From NCBI GenBank assembly GCA_036505875.1, contig DASXSR010000402.1, positions 1 through 7,109 on the forward strand: 7,109 nucleotides of DNA. Direction: 5' to 3'. Positions 1 through 6,873 of the stretch are shown here, in pieces. Source of the DNA: Onstottus_A sp036505875. Lineage in GTDB: Bacteria; Acidobacteriota; Blastocatellia; UBA7656. The notes below the pieces were generated by a model. It was not told where the DNA came from. It did no database searches and saw only the letters and a program-made list of their open reading frames with translations. The position numbers and the translations under genes were made by a program. How positions within the stretch are numbered: the stretch's first letter is position 1; the number at the start of each line of letters is the position of its first letter.

Positions 1-1
1 G

Positions 2-1204
2 CTACGGGCGATCCAACGTGAAGATCAGCCCGAAAATCAACAGGTGCTGAGTCGGCGTCAGGCGGATCACACCCGGCGCCAGTTCCGCGCCCCTGAAAAA
101 GCCTCCCTCCGGTCCTCGCGAATCGTCCCACCGATGCTCAACCCGAAAAATCGTGTTCGTCCATCGATACGGGATTCGATACTCGAGCGTGGTAGTGACT
201 GCCTTGACTGTCTGTTTAGCCAGCGTCCATCGGCCATCGCGATCCCAGTAAACCTCGGGTCGAACTGTTGCGCTCCATCGCTTGTTGATCGTCAAGTGCA
301 CCGGCAACTGGCCGGACATCATCAATGCGCGGGGACGTCCCGGCGCGTCGACGCGTTCGCCTGAATAGATGTACTCGAACGCAGCCGTAAGCCGGTCCGT
401 TTTGCGCTCGACAATCGTGTCCGTAAGCACGCGCCAAAACTTGAATGAGGTGTTCGACTGATGCGGTCCGAAAAGAAAAGTCTCTTTCACCGTCACGCGC
501 GGAGTCGGTTTGTAGGTGAGTTGGCTACCCGAACTAGGAACGCTGTTCGCGTTGGCAAGATGCCAATATCCATTAACGATGAACGCGGCAGCGCTGACCT
601 TATCGCTCAAGGTATAGCTCGCGTTGACGCCCAACATCATGTACGGCGTGAAGTCGGCGCCCCAGGGTCTCGTGTAGGTGAAATTGTCTTTGGCGTAGAG
701 CGAATCGTATCCGACCAGGCTGCTGAAGATTCCGCCTTGCAGGGTGAGCCCCTTGCCGACAGGCGCAAGATAAGAGACGTTTGTCGGACCGAGATGCCGC
801 AGCACTTTGAAGCCGTCGATGTTGGGTGCGGTCGCGGAGAACCCGAACACCTCGCTGTCCTTGCCTCCCTGAACGGTCAGTTGCGCGCCCCATCGCGAAG
901 ACTGGGATGGATCTTTCTTCACATATGCTTCCGCCATATTCAGGTGCAAGTCATCTACGTGCCACGCTGTGCCGCGACTGCGGAATACGTCATTCGCCGG
1001 ATGATTGAAATCGAGCAAGTACCCGACATCGACGAAGCCGCCATAGCTCCACGGCGTCTTAGACTGCTGCTTCTGTGGCTCTTGATCGGCCCCGCTCTTT
1101 GGTTGTGCTGACGAGTCGTGCTGCGGTCGAGCCTGAATATTGGCCGCAAACAGGATCATGGATATGAGCGCAGGTAATCTATACCTCTGTTTCTGAAACT
1201 TCAT
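2..1204 (-). CDS. Outer-membrane beta-barrel porin-like protein (BBP2/OmpL-like family)
   Basis: This is a complete 400-aa protein whose TAG stop lies at the very edge of the window. It probably forms a porin-like barrel in the outer membrane; the substrate cannot be read from sequence. Residues 1-25 look like a Sec signal peptide: basic n-region (KFQKQRYR), hydrophobic core (about 11-22) and likely cleavage after Ala25. A Gln/Ser/Lys/Pro-rich linker follows (26-50). From Trp52 onward the sequence alternates polar and hydrophobic residues with many aromatics, as in beta strands (WSYGGFVDVGYLLDF at 52-66). Patterns such as LVGYDSLYAKDNFTYTRPW (163-181) and FRVEHRWDDS (353-362) are what I associate with the BBP2 porin family. 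The C-terminus ends in TLDRP rather than an aromatic residue, which is atypical of classical porins. Its ATG overlaps the stop of the upstream small gene (ATGA), and an AAGGGGAG ribosome-binding sequence lies inside that gene. Family assignment is by recognition only. Confidence 0.8.
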   Translation of the reverse strand: MKFQKQRYRLPALISMILFAANIQARPQHDSSAQPKSGADQEPQKQQSKTPWSYGGFVDVGYLLDFNHPANDVFRSRGTAWHVDDLHLNMAEAYVKKDPSQSSRWGAQLTVQGGKDSEVFGFSATAPNIDGFKVLRHLGPTNVSYLAPVGKGLTLQGGIFSSLVGYDSLYAKDNFTYTRPWGADFTPYMMLGVNASYTLSDKVSAAAFIVNGYWHLANANSVPSSGSQLTYKPTPRVTVKETFLFGPHQSNTSFKFWRVLTDTIVERKTDRLTAAFEYIYSGERVDAPGRPRALMMSGQLPVHLTINKRWSATVRPEVYWDRDGRWTLAKQTVKAVTTTLEYRIPYRWTNTIFRVEHRWDDSRGPEGGFFRGAELAPGVIRLTPTQHLLIFGLIFTLDRP

Positions 1205-1488
1205 CGTGGCGACGAACTCCCCTTCCTTTTGGCGCGCCGGCGCCGCTCAACTAACTCATCGCGAGCTGCAATCGACGAGTCAGCTTGCTCAGCGTCGGCT
1301 GCCCACAGAAGCCAGGTGTCATCCTCTTCTGCGCTTTTCGTGGATTCGACAGATGCGCGAGGCGTCGTTGCAATAATGGGCCGTTTGTTCTTGCCACGCC
1401 CGACGTTGAGAATGAAATAACGAATCACAAACAACACGAGCACCAGAGCAAACACACCCGCTATGCCGATTATATCGTTTGTCATCAT
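1201..1488 (-). CDS. Small single-pass membrane protein of unknown function, coupled to the porin gene
   Basis: I do not recognise this 95-aa protein. Residues 6-28 form one strongly hydrophobic segment, followed at once by basic residues (RGKNKR, 31-36). By the positive-inside rule this suggests an inner-membrane anchor with the C-terminus in the cytoplasm. The tail has an acidic, tryptophan-containing patch (EEDDTWLLWAADAEQAD, 54-70) and then a very basic stretch (ERRRRAKRKG, 81-90), so it has opposite charges in sequence. The case for a real gene is the ATGA stop/start overlap with the porin, the porin's ribosome-binding site embedded in its last codons, and the sensible membrane-protein composition. 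It starts with two consecutive ATG codons (1488 and 1485). No strong Shine-Dalgarno sequence precedes them, only a GAGGCGGG-like stretch. The arrangement implies co-translation and perhaps a shared role in envelope function, which is an inference. Confidence 0.68.
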   Translation of the reverse strand: MMTNDIIGIAGVFALVLVLFVIRYFILNVGRGKNKRPIIATTPRASVESTKSAEEDDTWLLWAADAEQADSSIAARDELVERRRRAKRKGSSSPR

Positions 1489-1729
1489 GTCGCAAGTCCC
1501 GCCTCACTGCGATGACGGAACCAACCAACTGCCTGACATTTTGAAGGTAACACCGCCTGCATAAGGATGGTGTTAAAGGTTCATAAAAAGTTCGTAAGGA
1601 GAAGAGCCCCTTTTTCTTGCAGCATCGGCCAGTGGTGTAACAACATAAGACTCATTCTAAGGAGCACAGCCGTTGGTCTCGCTTCACACAAAAGACTGAT
1701 GTCTGTGCTGCGCAAGACGGAGAAGAGAC
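1489..1729. promoter_or_regulatory. Divergent intergenic region between the small-protein/porin unit and the antiporter gene
   Basis: These 241 bases separate two divergently transcribed units, so promoters for both must lie here or just inside the flanking genes. On the minus strand, TAGAAT (1654-1659) is a fair -10 match but has no good -35 at the usual spacing. On the plus strand I find no convincing -35/-10 pair. AAGGAGAAG (about 1597-1605) and CTTTTTCTT (about 1611-1619) could pair in RNA as a 9-bp stem with two G-U pairs and a 5-base loop. It has no following U tract, so it is not a standard terminator. A 61-codon plus-strand reading frame starting at 1567 is not preceded by a properly spaced ribosome-binding site and has an implausible protein, so I do not call it a gene. 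Confidence 0.4.
1673..1699 (+). other. Possible 8-codon leader cistron upstream of the antiporter gene
   Basis: A strong TAAGGAG ribosome-binding sequence (1658-1664) stands 8 bases before a TTG that opens a reading frame of eight codons (MVSLHTKD) ending in TGA at 1697-1699. That stop overlaps an ATG (TGATG) opening a second 17-codon frame that ends at 1752, inside the antiporter gene. The first frame is in the same phase as the antiporter but is cut off from it by the stop. It could be a regulatory leader peptide, a decayed upstream start, or chance. Only the good ribosome-binding sequence speaks for it. Confidence 0.22.
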
Positions 1730-1732
1730 TTG
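1719..1732 (+). promoter_or_regulatory. Ribosome-binding site fixing the TTG start of the antiporter
   Basis: GGAG at 1719-1722 lies 7 bases before the TTG at 1730-1732, which is ideal spacing. No in-frame ATG or GTG exists between this TTG and the upstream in-frame TGA (1697-1699). The conserved first membrane helix begins about 17 residues downstream. TTG is therefore the most credible start. Confidence 0.65.
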
Positions 1733-2965
1733 GCCGCAACGGTATTTCATGAATTGCTATTGGCAGTTGCCCCTCGCGGGCAAGTTCTGCTCTCTCTTTT
1801 CATTGTGCTGGTGGCGGCCAAGCTCGCTGCCGAGCTCTTTGAGCGGCTCCGTCAGCCTGCGGTCGTCGGCGAGATACTCGCTGGCGTAATAATCGGACCG
1901 GCAGTTCTTAACATTGTGCAACCTACCGATGTTCTTGAAGCGCTTGCAGAAGTGGGTGTGGTTTTTCTGCTGTTCACGGTTGGGCTCGAGACACGACCAA
2001 GCGACATCTTCAAAGTGGGCGGAAGCGCGACTGCTGTGGCGGTTCTTGGTGTAATAATCCCGTTCATCGCAGGGTGGGGGTTGCTATCGCTGTGGCCAGG
2101 TCATTCGTGGGTTGAAGCAGTGTTTCTTGGCGCGGCGATGGTCGCGACGTCCGTCGGCATCACCGCCCGAGTGCTGTCGGGGATGGGATTGATCACCGCC
2201 GAAGCAAGCCGTGTGATATTAGCGGCAGCGGTCATCGATGACGTGATTGGGCTGTTGGTGCTTGCAGTCACGACAAGTCTGGCCAGCGGGCGCGTCAACT
2301 ATTTTAGTTTGGGGCTCACCTCCGCTTTAGCAATCGGCTTCACCGGGTTGGTAGTAGCGTTCGGCTCGCGCGTCGTTGGTCGGATGAAGGGTCGAGTCGG
2401 GAGCTTGCGGATCGATCATTCATTGCTTGTGTTCGCGCTCGTGCTGTGCTTCGGACTGGCTGCGCTCGCAAGCGTGATCGGCATTGCCGGAATAGTCGGC
2501 GCGTTTCTAGCGGGAGTCGCCTTATCTGAAGCCACCGAAGGAACCGGCTTGCATCAGCAGTCTCAGGCCCTGACGGAGTTCACCGCACCCTTCTTTCTTG
2601 TGACCATCGGAATGAAGCTCAACCTTACTGTGTTCTCATCAAGGGTCCTGTTGCTTTCTGTGGCGGTCATAATACTTGCAATCTTGACCAAGCTCCTCGG
2701 CTGCGGGTTGGGAGCGGTGCGAATGGGCAGGCGACGCGCCGTCCAGGTCGGCGTCGGCATGATCCCTCGCGGCGAAGTGGGAATAGTGGTGGCCCAAATC
2801 GGAATAGCGATGGCCGCAATCAGCGATGCTGTTTACGGCGTTGTGTTGATGATGGTTGTGATAACGACGCTCGCAGCTCCACCCTTGATAAAGCTGGCAT
2901 TTGCATCCGAGAAACCGCCGGAGAAAGCTCCCGAATACATCGAAAAACTCGAAGAGATCGGTTGA
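1730..2965 (+). CDS. CPA2-family Na+(K+)/H+ antiporter, membrane domain only
   Basis: This 411-aa polytopic inner-membrane protein should exchange a monovalent cation for protons, serving pH and Na+/K+ balance. Family landmarks occur in order: RQPAVVGEILAG (41-52) after TM1, LLFTVGLE (80-87), ATSVGITARVL (139-149, unwound helix TM4), AAVIDDVIGL (166-175, TM5), PFFLVTIGMKLNL (287-299) and GMIPRGEVGIVVAQIG (343-358). The Asp-Asp pair D170/D171 resembles the electrogenic NapA/NhaA type. KefB/KefC have Gln-Asp at this place, so I favour Na+/H+ exchange, as an inference. Hydrophobic segments suggest 12-13 helices. The protein ends in a short charged tail (394-411) with no RCK/TrkA-N or USP regulatory domain, unlike Kef proteins of about 600 aa. 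The start is TTG with a good ribosome-binding site. It is co-oriented with mgtE 192 bases downstream; co-transcription is possible but unproven. Confidence 0.9.
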   Translation: MAATVFHELLLAVAPRGQVLLSLFIVLVAAKLAAELFERLRQPAVVGEILAGVIIGPAVLNIVQPTDVLEALAEVGVVFLLFTVGLETRPSDIFKVGGSATAVAVLGVIIPFIAGWGLLSLWPGHSWVEAVFLGAAMVATSVGITARVLSGMGLITAEASRVILAAAVIDDVIGLLVLAVTTSLASGRVNYFSLGLTSALAIGFTGLVVAFGSRVVGRMKGRVGSLRIDHSLLVFALVLCFGLAALASVIGIAGIVGAFLAGVALSEATEGTGLHQQSQALTEFTAPFFLVTIGMKLNLTVFSSRVLLLSVAVIILAILTKLLGCGLGAVRMGRRRAVQVGVGMIPRGEVGIVVAQIGIAMAAISDAVYGVVLMMVVITTLAAPPLIKLAFASEKPPEKAPEYIEKLEEIG

Positions 2966-3157
2966 TGCGGCGGAGCGCTCGCTAACGCTCGAGGTACAGC
3001 CTTCCGGCGTCGCGACCCCGACCGCGGCGGTTCGCAATATCTTGCAGCTCACGACAAACGGAGCCATCCGCATCACGAAAATTTGCGCTGTCGGGCTGCA
3101 AGCGTTTGCCAAAGCTCTCGCCGATGATTTAGCCTCATTGGGCTTTCGAGGTGGGAA
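2966..3157. other. Spacer between antiporter and mgtE, GC-rich and repeat-like at its left end
   Basis: No gene is supported here. The left part (2969-3037) is GC-rich and contains the 8-base palindrome GAGCGCTC (2973-2980), the direct repeat CGCTCG (2976-2981 and 2986-2991) and the inverted pair GAGCG/CGCTC (2973-2977, 2986-2990). This texture resembles short interspersed repeats of some Acidobacteriota genomes, but only one copy is in the window. The right part must supply mgtE's ribosome-binding site and possibly a promoter; TTGCCA near 3109 lacks a good -10 partner. An mgtE leader could host an M-box Mg2+ riboswitch, but I recognise no M-box core. Confidence 0.35.
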
Positions 3158-4522
3158 ATGGCGCTTGATCTCGAAGAAATTTTTCGTTCGCGTGATTTTG
3201 TTGCCTTGCGCGATAAGCTTGCTGGACTTCGCCCGTCGGAACTTGCAACGATGATCGGCGACTCCGAGCCCCACGAACAGGTGATTCTGTTCCGCGTCCT
3301 TCCGCGCAAGCTTGCTGCCGCGACCTTTGAATACTTGCCTCTCGAAAAGCAACAAAGCCTGCTCTCTGCCATGGGTCAAAGCGAAGCCGCCGCAGTCCTG
3401 AATGAGATGTCTCCCGACGACCGCACGATGCTGTTGGAAGAACTTCCGGCGGAAGTAACCAAAGAGCTGCTGACGATGTTGCCGGCGGAAGAGCGCGCGG
3501 TTGCCATTACGCTGCTCGGGTATCCAGAAAACAGCGTCGGGCGGTTGATGACGCCTGATTACGTAGCCGTCCGGCCCGAGTGGACTATTCGCTACGTGCT
3601 CGACTACATTCGCGAGCATGGAGCCGACAGCGAAACGCTGAGCAACATCTACGTCGTGGATGAGCACGGCGTGTTGATCGATGACCTTCGAATCAGGGTG
3701 TTCCTTCTGGCGCCGCTTCACCAATCGGTGCGCGATGTGATGGATTACCGTTTCGTTGCGCTCAAGGCGACCGACGATCAGGAAACAGCCGTCGGCGTCT
3801 TTCGTCGCGAAGACCGCACCGCGCTCCCGGTAACCGATACCACAGGAGTGTTGATCGGCATTGTCACAATTGACGACGTGCTCGACGTGGCGGAGGTAGA
3901 GGCTACCGAAGACATTCAAAAGATCGGCGGCATGGAGGCGCTCGATGAACCTTATATGCGGATCGCGCTGGGGCGAATGGTCCGCAAGCGCGCCGGATGG
4001 CTCGTGGTTCTATTTCTGGGAGAGATGCTGACCGCGACTGCGATGGGTTACTTCGAAGAGGAGATAAAGCGCGCCGTAGTCCTGGCGTTGTTCGTGCCGC
4101 TGATCATATCCAGCGGTGGAAACTCGGGCTCGCAGGCCGCGACGTTGGTAATCCGCGCGCTCGCGCTTGGTGAAGTTGGGGTGCGTGACTGGTGGCGTGT
4201 GATCCGGCGCGAGGTTCTATCCGGGCTTGCGTTGGGGGCAATATTGGGGTCGATAGGCTTCCTGAGAATAGCGATTTGGTCAGCGTTCACGAACCTCTAT
4301 GGGCCACATTGGTTTCTGGTTGCGTTGACGGTTGCGGTGGCTCTGATCGGCATAGTGTTATGGGGCACGCTTACAGGTTCGATGTTGCCGATGGTGCTGC
4401 GCCGATTGGGATTTGACCCGGCCGCTTCGTCGGCGCCATTCGTCGCAACGTTGGTTGATGTTACCGGATTGATAATCTACTTCAGCGTCGCCGCGTTAAT
4501 CTTGAGGGGCACGCTTCTCTAA
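3158..4522 (+). CDS. mgtE: MgtE-type magnesium channel/transporter
   Basis: This complete 454-aa protein is almost the length of Thermus thermophilus MgtE (450 aa). The family forms homodimeric inner-membrane Mg2+ channels that close when cytoplasmic Mg2+ is high. Domains in order: an alpha-helical N domain (about 1-127), paired CBS domains (about 128-245, from GRLMTPDYVAV to VLIGIVTIDDVLDV), the connecting plug helix (about 246-275, EATEDIQKIGG), and five membrane helices (about 280-452). The signature PLIISSGGNSGSQAATL (314-330) is intact. So is the pore region LGFDPA with D420 and ATLVDVTG with D434, which by distance from the C-terminus corresponds to the Mg2+-coordinating D432 of the Thermus protein. 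GAGG (3148-3151) lies 6 bases before the ATG and supports this start. It follows the antiporter in the same direction and converges on the permease gene. Confidence 0.96.
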   Translation: MALDLEEIFRSRDFVALRDKLAGLRPSELATMIGDSEPHEQVILFRVLPRKLAAATFEYLPLEKQQSLLSAMGQSEAAAVLNEMSPDDRTMLLEELPAEVTKELLTMLPAEERAVAITLLGYPENSVGRLMTPDYVAVRPEWTIRYVLDYIREHGADSETLSNIYVVDEHGVLIDDLRIRVFLLAPLHQSVRDVMDYRFVALKATDDQETAVGVFRREDRTALPVTDTTGVLIGIVTIDDVLDVAEVEATEDIQKIGGMEALDEPYMRIALGRMVRKRAGWLVVLFLGEMLTATAMGYFEEEIKRAVVLALFVPLIISSGGNSGSQAATLVIRALALGEVGVRDWWRVIRREVLSGLALGAILGSIGFLRIAIWSAFTNLYGPHWFLVALTVAVALIGIVLWGTLTGSMLPMVLRRLGFDPAASSAPFVATLVDVTGLIIYFSVAALILRGTLL

Positions 4523-4546
4523 GTAAGGAAATTGGATTACTTGGGG
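4517..4546. terminator. Inverted repeat spanning both convergent stop codons, possible weak bidirectional terminator
   Basis: AAGTAA (4521-4526) and TTACTT (4537-4542) are perfect inverted repeats around a 10-base loop. As plus-strand RNA the stem can extend to 10 pairs (4517-4526 with 4537-4546), including three G-U pairs. As minus-strand RNA only the core six pairs are uninterrupted. The arms contain parts of the TAA stops of both mgtE (4520-4522) and the permease (4537-4539). No U tract follows on either side and the core is AT-rich, so intrinsic termination would be weak. With only 14 bases between the genes there is no room for a conventional terminator. Confidence 0.35.
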
Positions 4547-6873
4547 GCGGGGTTCTTGCCTGCGCTCTTGCTGCGAGGTTGATCGTCTTTGTGCTCAAGC
4601 TTATAAAAGTCCAGCATTACATCCGATTGTCCGCGAAGGTCGCGCTCGAGTCGGTCGAGAGCTACTCTTACAACATCACGGTGATGCACTTTGCGGCGGC
4701 TTGGGATGTTGCTTACCTGTACCCACAGCTTGTGTATCAAGTTAATGTCCTCTTCGGTCAGATACGGGGCGTGCGCCCCGAGGTAAACGACGTGCTCCTT
4801 ATCGTCGCTCTCGATCACTTTGAAGGCCACCTGCCTGCGAGGCTTTTCCGGCAATCGTTCCCACGCGCGGCCCAGCTCTCGAGCCTGCTCCTGCGAGGTC
4901 ATCTTGGATGAAAGGCCCGCAACCACCACCGCCGAATCCAGGCGCAACGCCGTCTGCGCCACCGCATCGAAGATATTTGTTGCGGGAACTACGACCAGCT
5001 CGACAGGCTTGCCGTACTTCTCGGCCAGCGCCACTACTCGCGTGAACAACCGACGCTCGTAGTCGGTAAACAATCTCTCGTCGTGGAGGTCGCGCTCGCC
5101 TCCTCCGGGACCGGTCATCAACCGCGCCGTTATTACGATGATGTCCTGCTCATCCGTGTCCGTGCGCTGGAGCACGTGTTCGAGATGTGAAAGCGTGTTG
5201 TAATCACGCACGGCAAGCAGCACGTTGCCCGGACGCGCGCCAACCGCCTCAAGATCAATCGCCTCGTTGTGCTGAAGCTGAAACTGGTCGAGTTTGGCCA
5301 GAGTGAGGTCAAGCTTCCGCTCGTTGATACGTTCGGAGATTGTGAAGATAGTGAAGAAGGCCACGGTGAAGACGATGCCGGAAATCGTAGCCACCTGTTT
5401 GGTCAGCAGGTTTGTAAGCGCAATCGAAAGCAGGATGAGCGCGATAGTGACAAGCCCCATCGGAATCTCGGTTCTGCCTATGCGAATGTTGCCGGGCACT
5501 TTCCACTCGCGCTCTTCAGGCCGCTTGAAACGCAATATGAGCGTAGCTATCGCATTGAACGCAAAGCTCCAGATCACACCGAACGCGTATGCTTCGCCAA
5601 GCATGAATGTATTGCCTCGCGACAACACGATCGTGGCTATTTGAAGGATGGCGATTAGGTTGATTATTCGGTAGGTCGTTCCGTACCTCTTTTGCGGCGC
5701 GCGGAACCACTCGGTCAGCACGCCGTCCTCCGAAACGCGGTTAAGCACTCCATTCGAGCCGATGATGGCAGTGTTTACTGCGCCCGACAGCATCAAGAAT
5801 CCTACGATCACCACGAATCCTTGAAACAACAGCCTCAGGGATTCCGGTCCGACGAAGTTCATTGCGAGACCGGAGATCAAATTGGTGAGGTACTTTGCAC
5901 GTATCTCGTCAGGTATGATCGCGACGGCGAAGAATGAGACCAGCGAGGTGAACAGAAGCGAGTAGACGAAGATTACAAAGCCCGCGCGCATCAGGTTCTT
6001 GAGTTTAGGATGCTGCAGCTCGCGGTTCACCTGGGCGAGCGTTTCCTCGCCACTCATTGCCAGCACTGAATGGCCGAAAGCGATCAGGATTCCAACCAGC
6101 CCGATGAGGCTGGGAGCATTGTCGATGATCTTGAATCGACCGCCGTCCGGCACGAACCATCGCAAATGCTTCAGCCATCCCAACGCATTCTCTGGCGGGC
6201 CCGAGAAACTCAAGTTGGTTGCAGTCGGGACCGGAGGCAACTGACCGCCGCGCACGATCAAGGTCAAGCATCCCCAGCCGATCATTAGCACAACCATTGC
6301 CGTCGTGACGTACATGATCCGCATGGCGTCGTCGCTCGATTCATGGACGCCCTTCAGGTTGCGCCACCAGAAATAGATCGTCACGATCACTGCCACGACC
6401 GCCGCCAGGTAGTTAACGGTATCGGTCGAAGGCTGCCAGGGATGGCCAAAATAAGTCAGCGTGCTGGCGATGAGTCCAACGATATACTGACCGGCTGTGA
6501 CTCCCGATATCGGGCCCGTAAGAATGAAATCGAAGATGAGCGCCGACACGCTGATCTTTGCCATCGTCCCGCCCATCGCTTCCTTCACCACTCGGTAGAC
6601 TCCGCCGCGAGTGAACATAGAAGACGACTCGATGTAAAGCATGCGCACGGCGTAGCTGAACAACATCACGCCCAGGATGAACCACGGCGCAGCCTTCCCG
6701 ACGTATTGCTCCGCCAGGCCGCCGGCGTAAAAGGCGGATGAACCCAGGTCGTTGAGGACGATGGCAGCCGCTCGCCAGAACGATATGAACGACAGCATCA
6801 CCGTCGTGGCGACGACGACCTTAACTCGTCCGCGGGACTTTATTGTGTCTCCAGTGATGGTTGGATCCTTCAT
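4537..6873 (-). CDS. APC-superfamily permease with C-terminal USP-like domain, KimA-like candidate K+ transporter
   Basis: This 778-aa protein has about 12 membrane helices between residues 21 and 512 (LeuT/APC fold), then a cytosolic part. Residues 549-690 alternate strands and helices like a universal stress protein (NVLLAVRDY, DIIVITARL, VELVVVPA, SAVVVAGLS), but the usual USP nucleotide-binding glycine motif is not evident. A further segment (693-760) and a Lys/Pro tail follow. An automatic label would be amino-acid permease. However, polar residues keep the spacing I recall from the K+ importer KimA: D42-x2-SS-x2-Y49 in TM1, T119 and S123 in TM3, S274-x2-E277 in TM6. K+ uptake is therefore plausible but inferred. 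The ATG start has no clear Shine-Dalgarno sequence, and an in-frame TAA about 12 codons upstream rules out a much longer N-terminus. Its stop is 14 bases from mgtE's, facing it. Confidence 0.88.
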   Translation of the reverse strand: MKDPTITGDTIKSRGRVKVVVATTVMLSFISFWRAAAIVLNDLGSSAFYAGGLAEQYVGKAAPWFILGVMLFSYAVRMLYIESSSMFTRGGVYRVVKEAMGGTMAKISVSALIFDFILTGPISGVTAGQYIVGLIASTLTYFGHPWQPSTDTVNYLAAVVAVIVTIYFWWRNLKGVHESSDDAMRIMYVTTAMVVLMIGWGCLTLIVRGGQLPPVPTATNLSFSGPPENALGWLKHLRWFVPDGGRFKIIDNAPSLIGLVGILIAFGHSVLAMSGEETLAQVNRELQHPKLKNLMRAGFVIFVYSLLFTSLVSFFAVAIIPDEIRAKYLTNLISGLAMNFVGPESLRLLFQGFVVIVGFLMLSGAVNTAIIGSNGVLNRVSEDGVLTEWFRAPQKRYGTTYRIINLIAILQIATIVLSRGNTFMLGEAYAFGVIWSFAFNAIATLILRFKRPEEREWKVPGNIRIGRTEIPMGLVTIALILLSIALTNLLTKQVATISGIVFTVAFFTIFTISERINERKLDLTLAKLDQFQLQHNEAIDLEAVGARPGNVLLAVRDYNTLSHLEHVLQRTDTDEQDIIVITARLMTGPGGGERDLHDERLFTDYERRLFTRVVALAEKYGKPVELVVVPATNIFDAVAQTALRLDSAVVVAGLSSKMTSQEQARELGRAWERLPEKPRRQVAFKVIESDDKEHVVYLGAHAPYLTEEDINLIHKLWVQVSNIPSRRKVHHRDVVRVALDRLERDLRGQSDVMLDFYKLEHKDDQPRSKSAGKNPAPK

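Noticed and set aside
461..1111. Plus-strand frame of 216 codons opposite the porin gene
   Set aside because: The composition is Arg-rich and unstructured, it is fully contained in the porin gene's antisense, and the porin has clear protein features.
1567..1752. Plus-strand frame of 61 codons in the divergent intergenic region
   Set aside because: The ATG has no properly spaced ribosome-binding sequence, the product is very basic without a domain, and the frame runs into the antiporter start.
3029..3157. M-box Mg2+ riboswitch before mgtE
   Set aside because: An mgtE leader is a natural place for one, but I could not find the conserved core or convincing long-range stems, and there is little room. 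A covariance-model search would decide.
2901..3254. Plus-strand frame of 117 codons covering the antiporter-mgtE spacer
   Set aside because: It overlaps the antiporter end and the mgtE start in another frame, with no ribosome-binding site and no recognisable protein. The spacer part looks repeat-like.
2639..3919. Long open frame of 426 codons on the minus strand, across the antiporter end, the spacer and mgtE
   Set aside because: It lies antisense to two well-supported genes, and its translation is rich in His, Gln, Cys and Arg with no recognisable domain. It is open because of the codon bias of the real genes.
5269..5658. Plus-strand frames opposite the permease gene, here and at 6343-6741
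   Set aside because: They are antisense to a well-supported membrane protein gene, with charged, low-hydrophobicity products typical of shadow frames.
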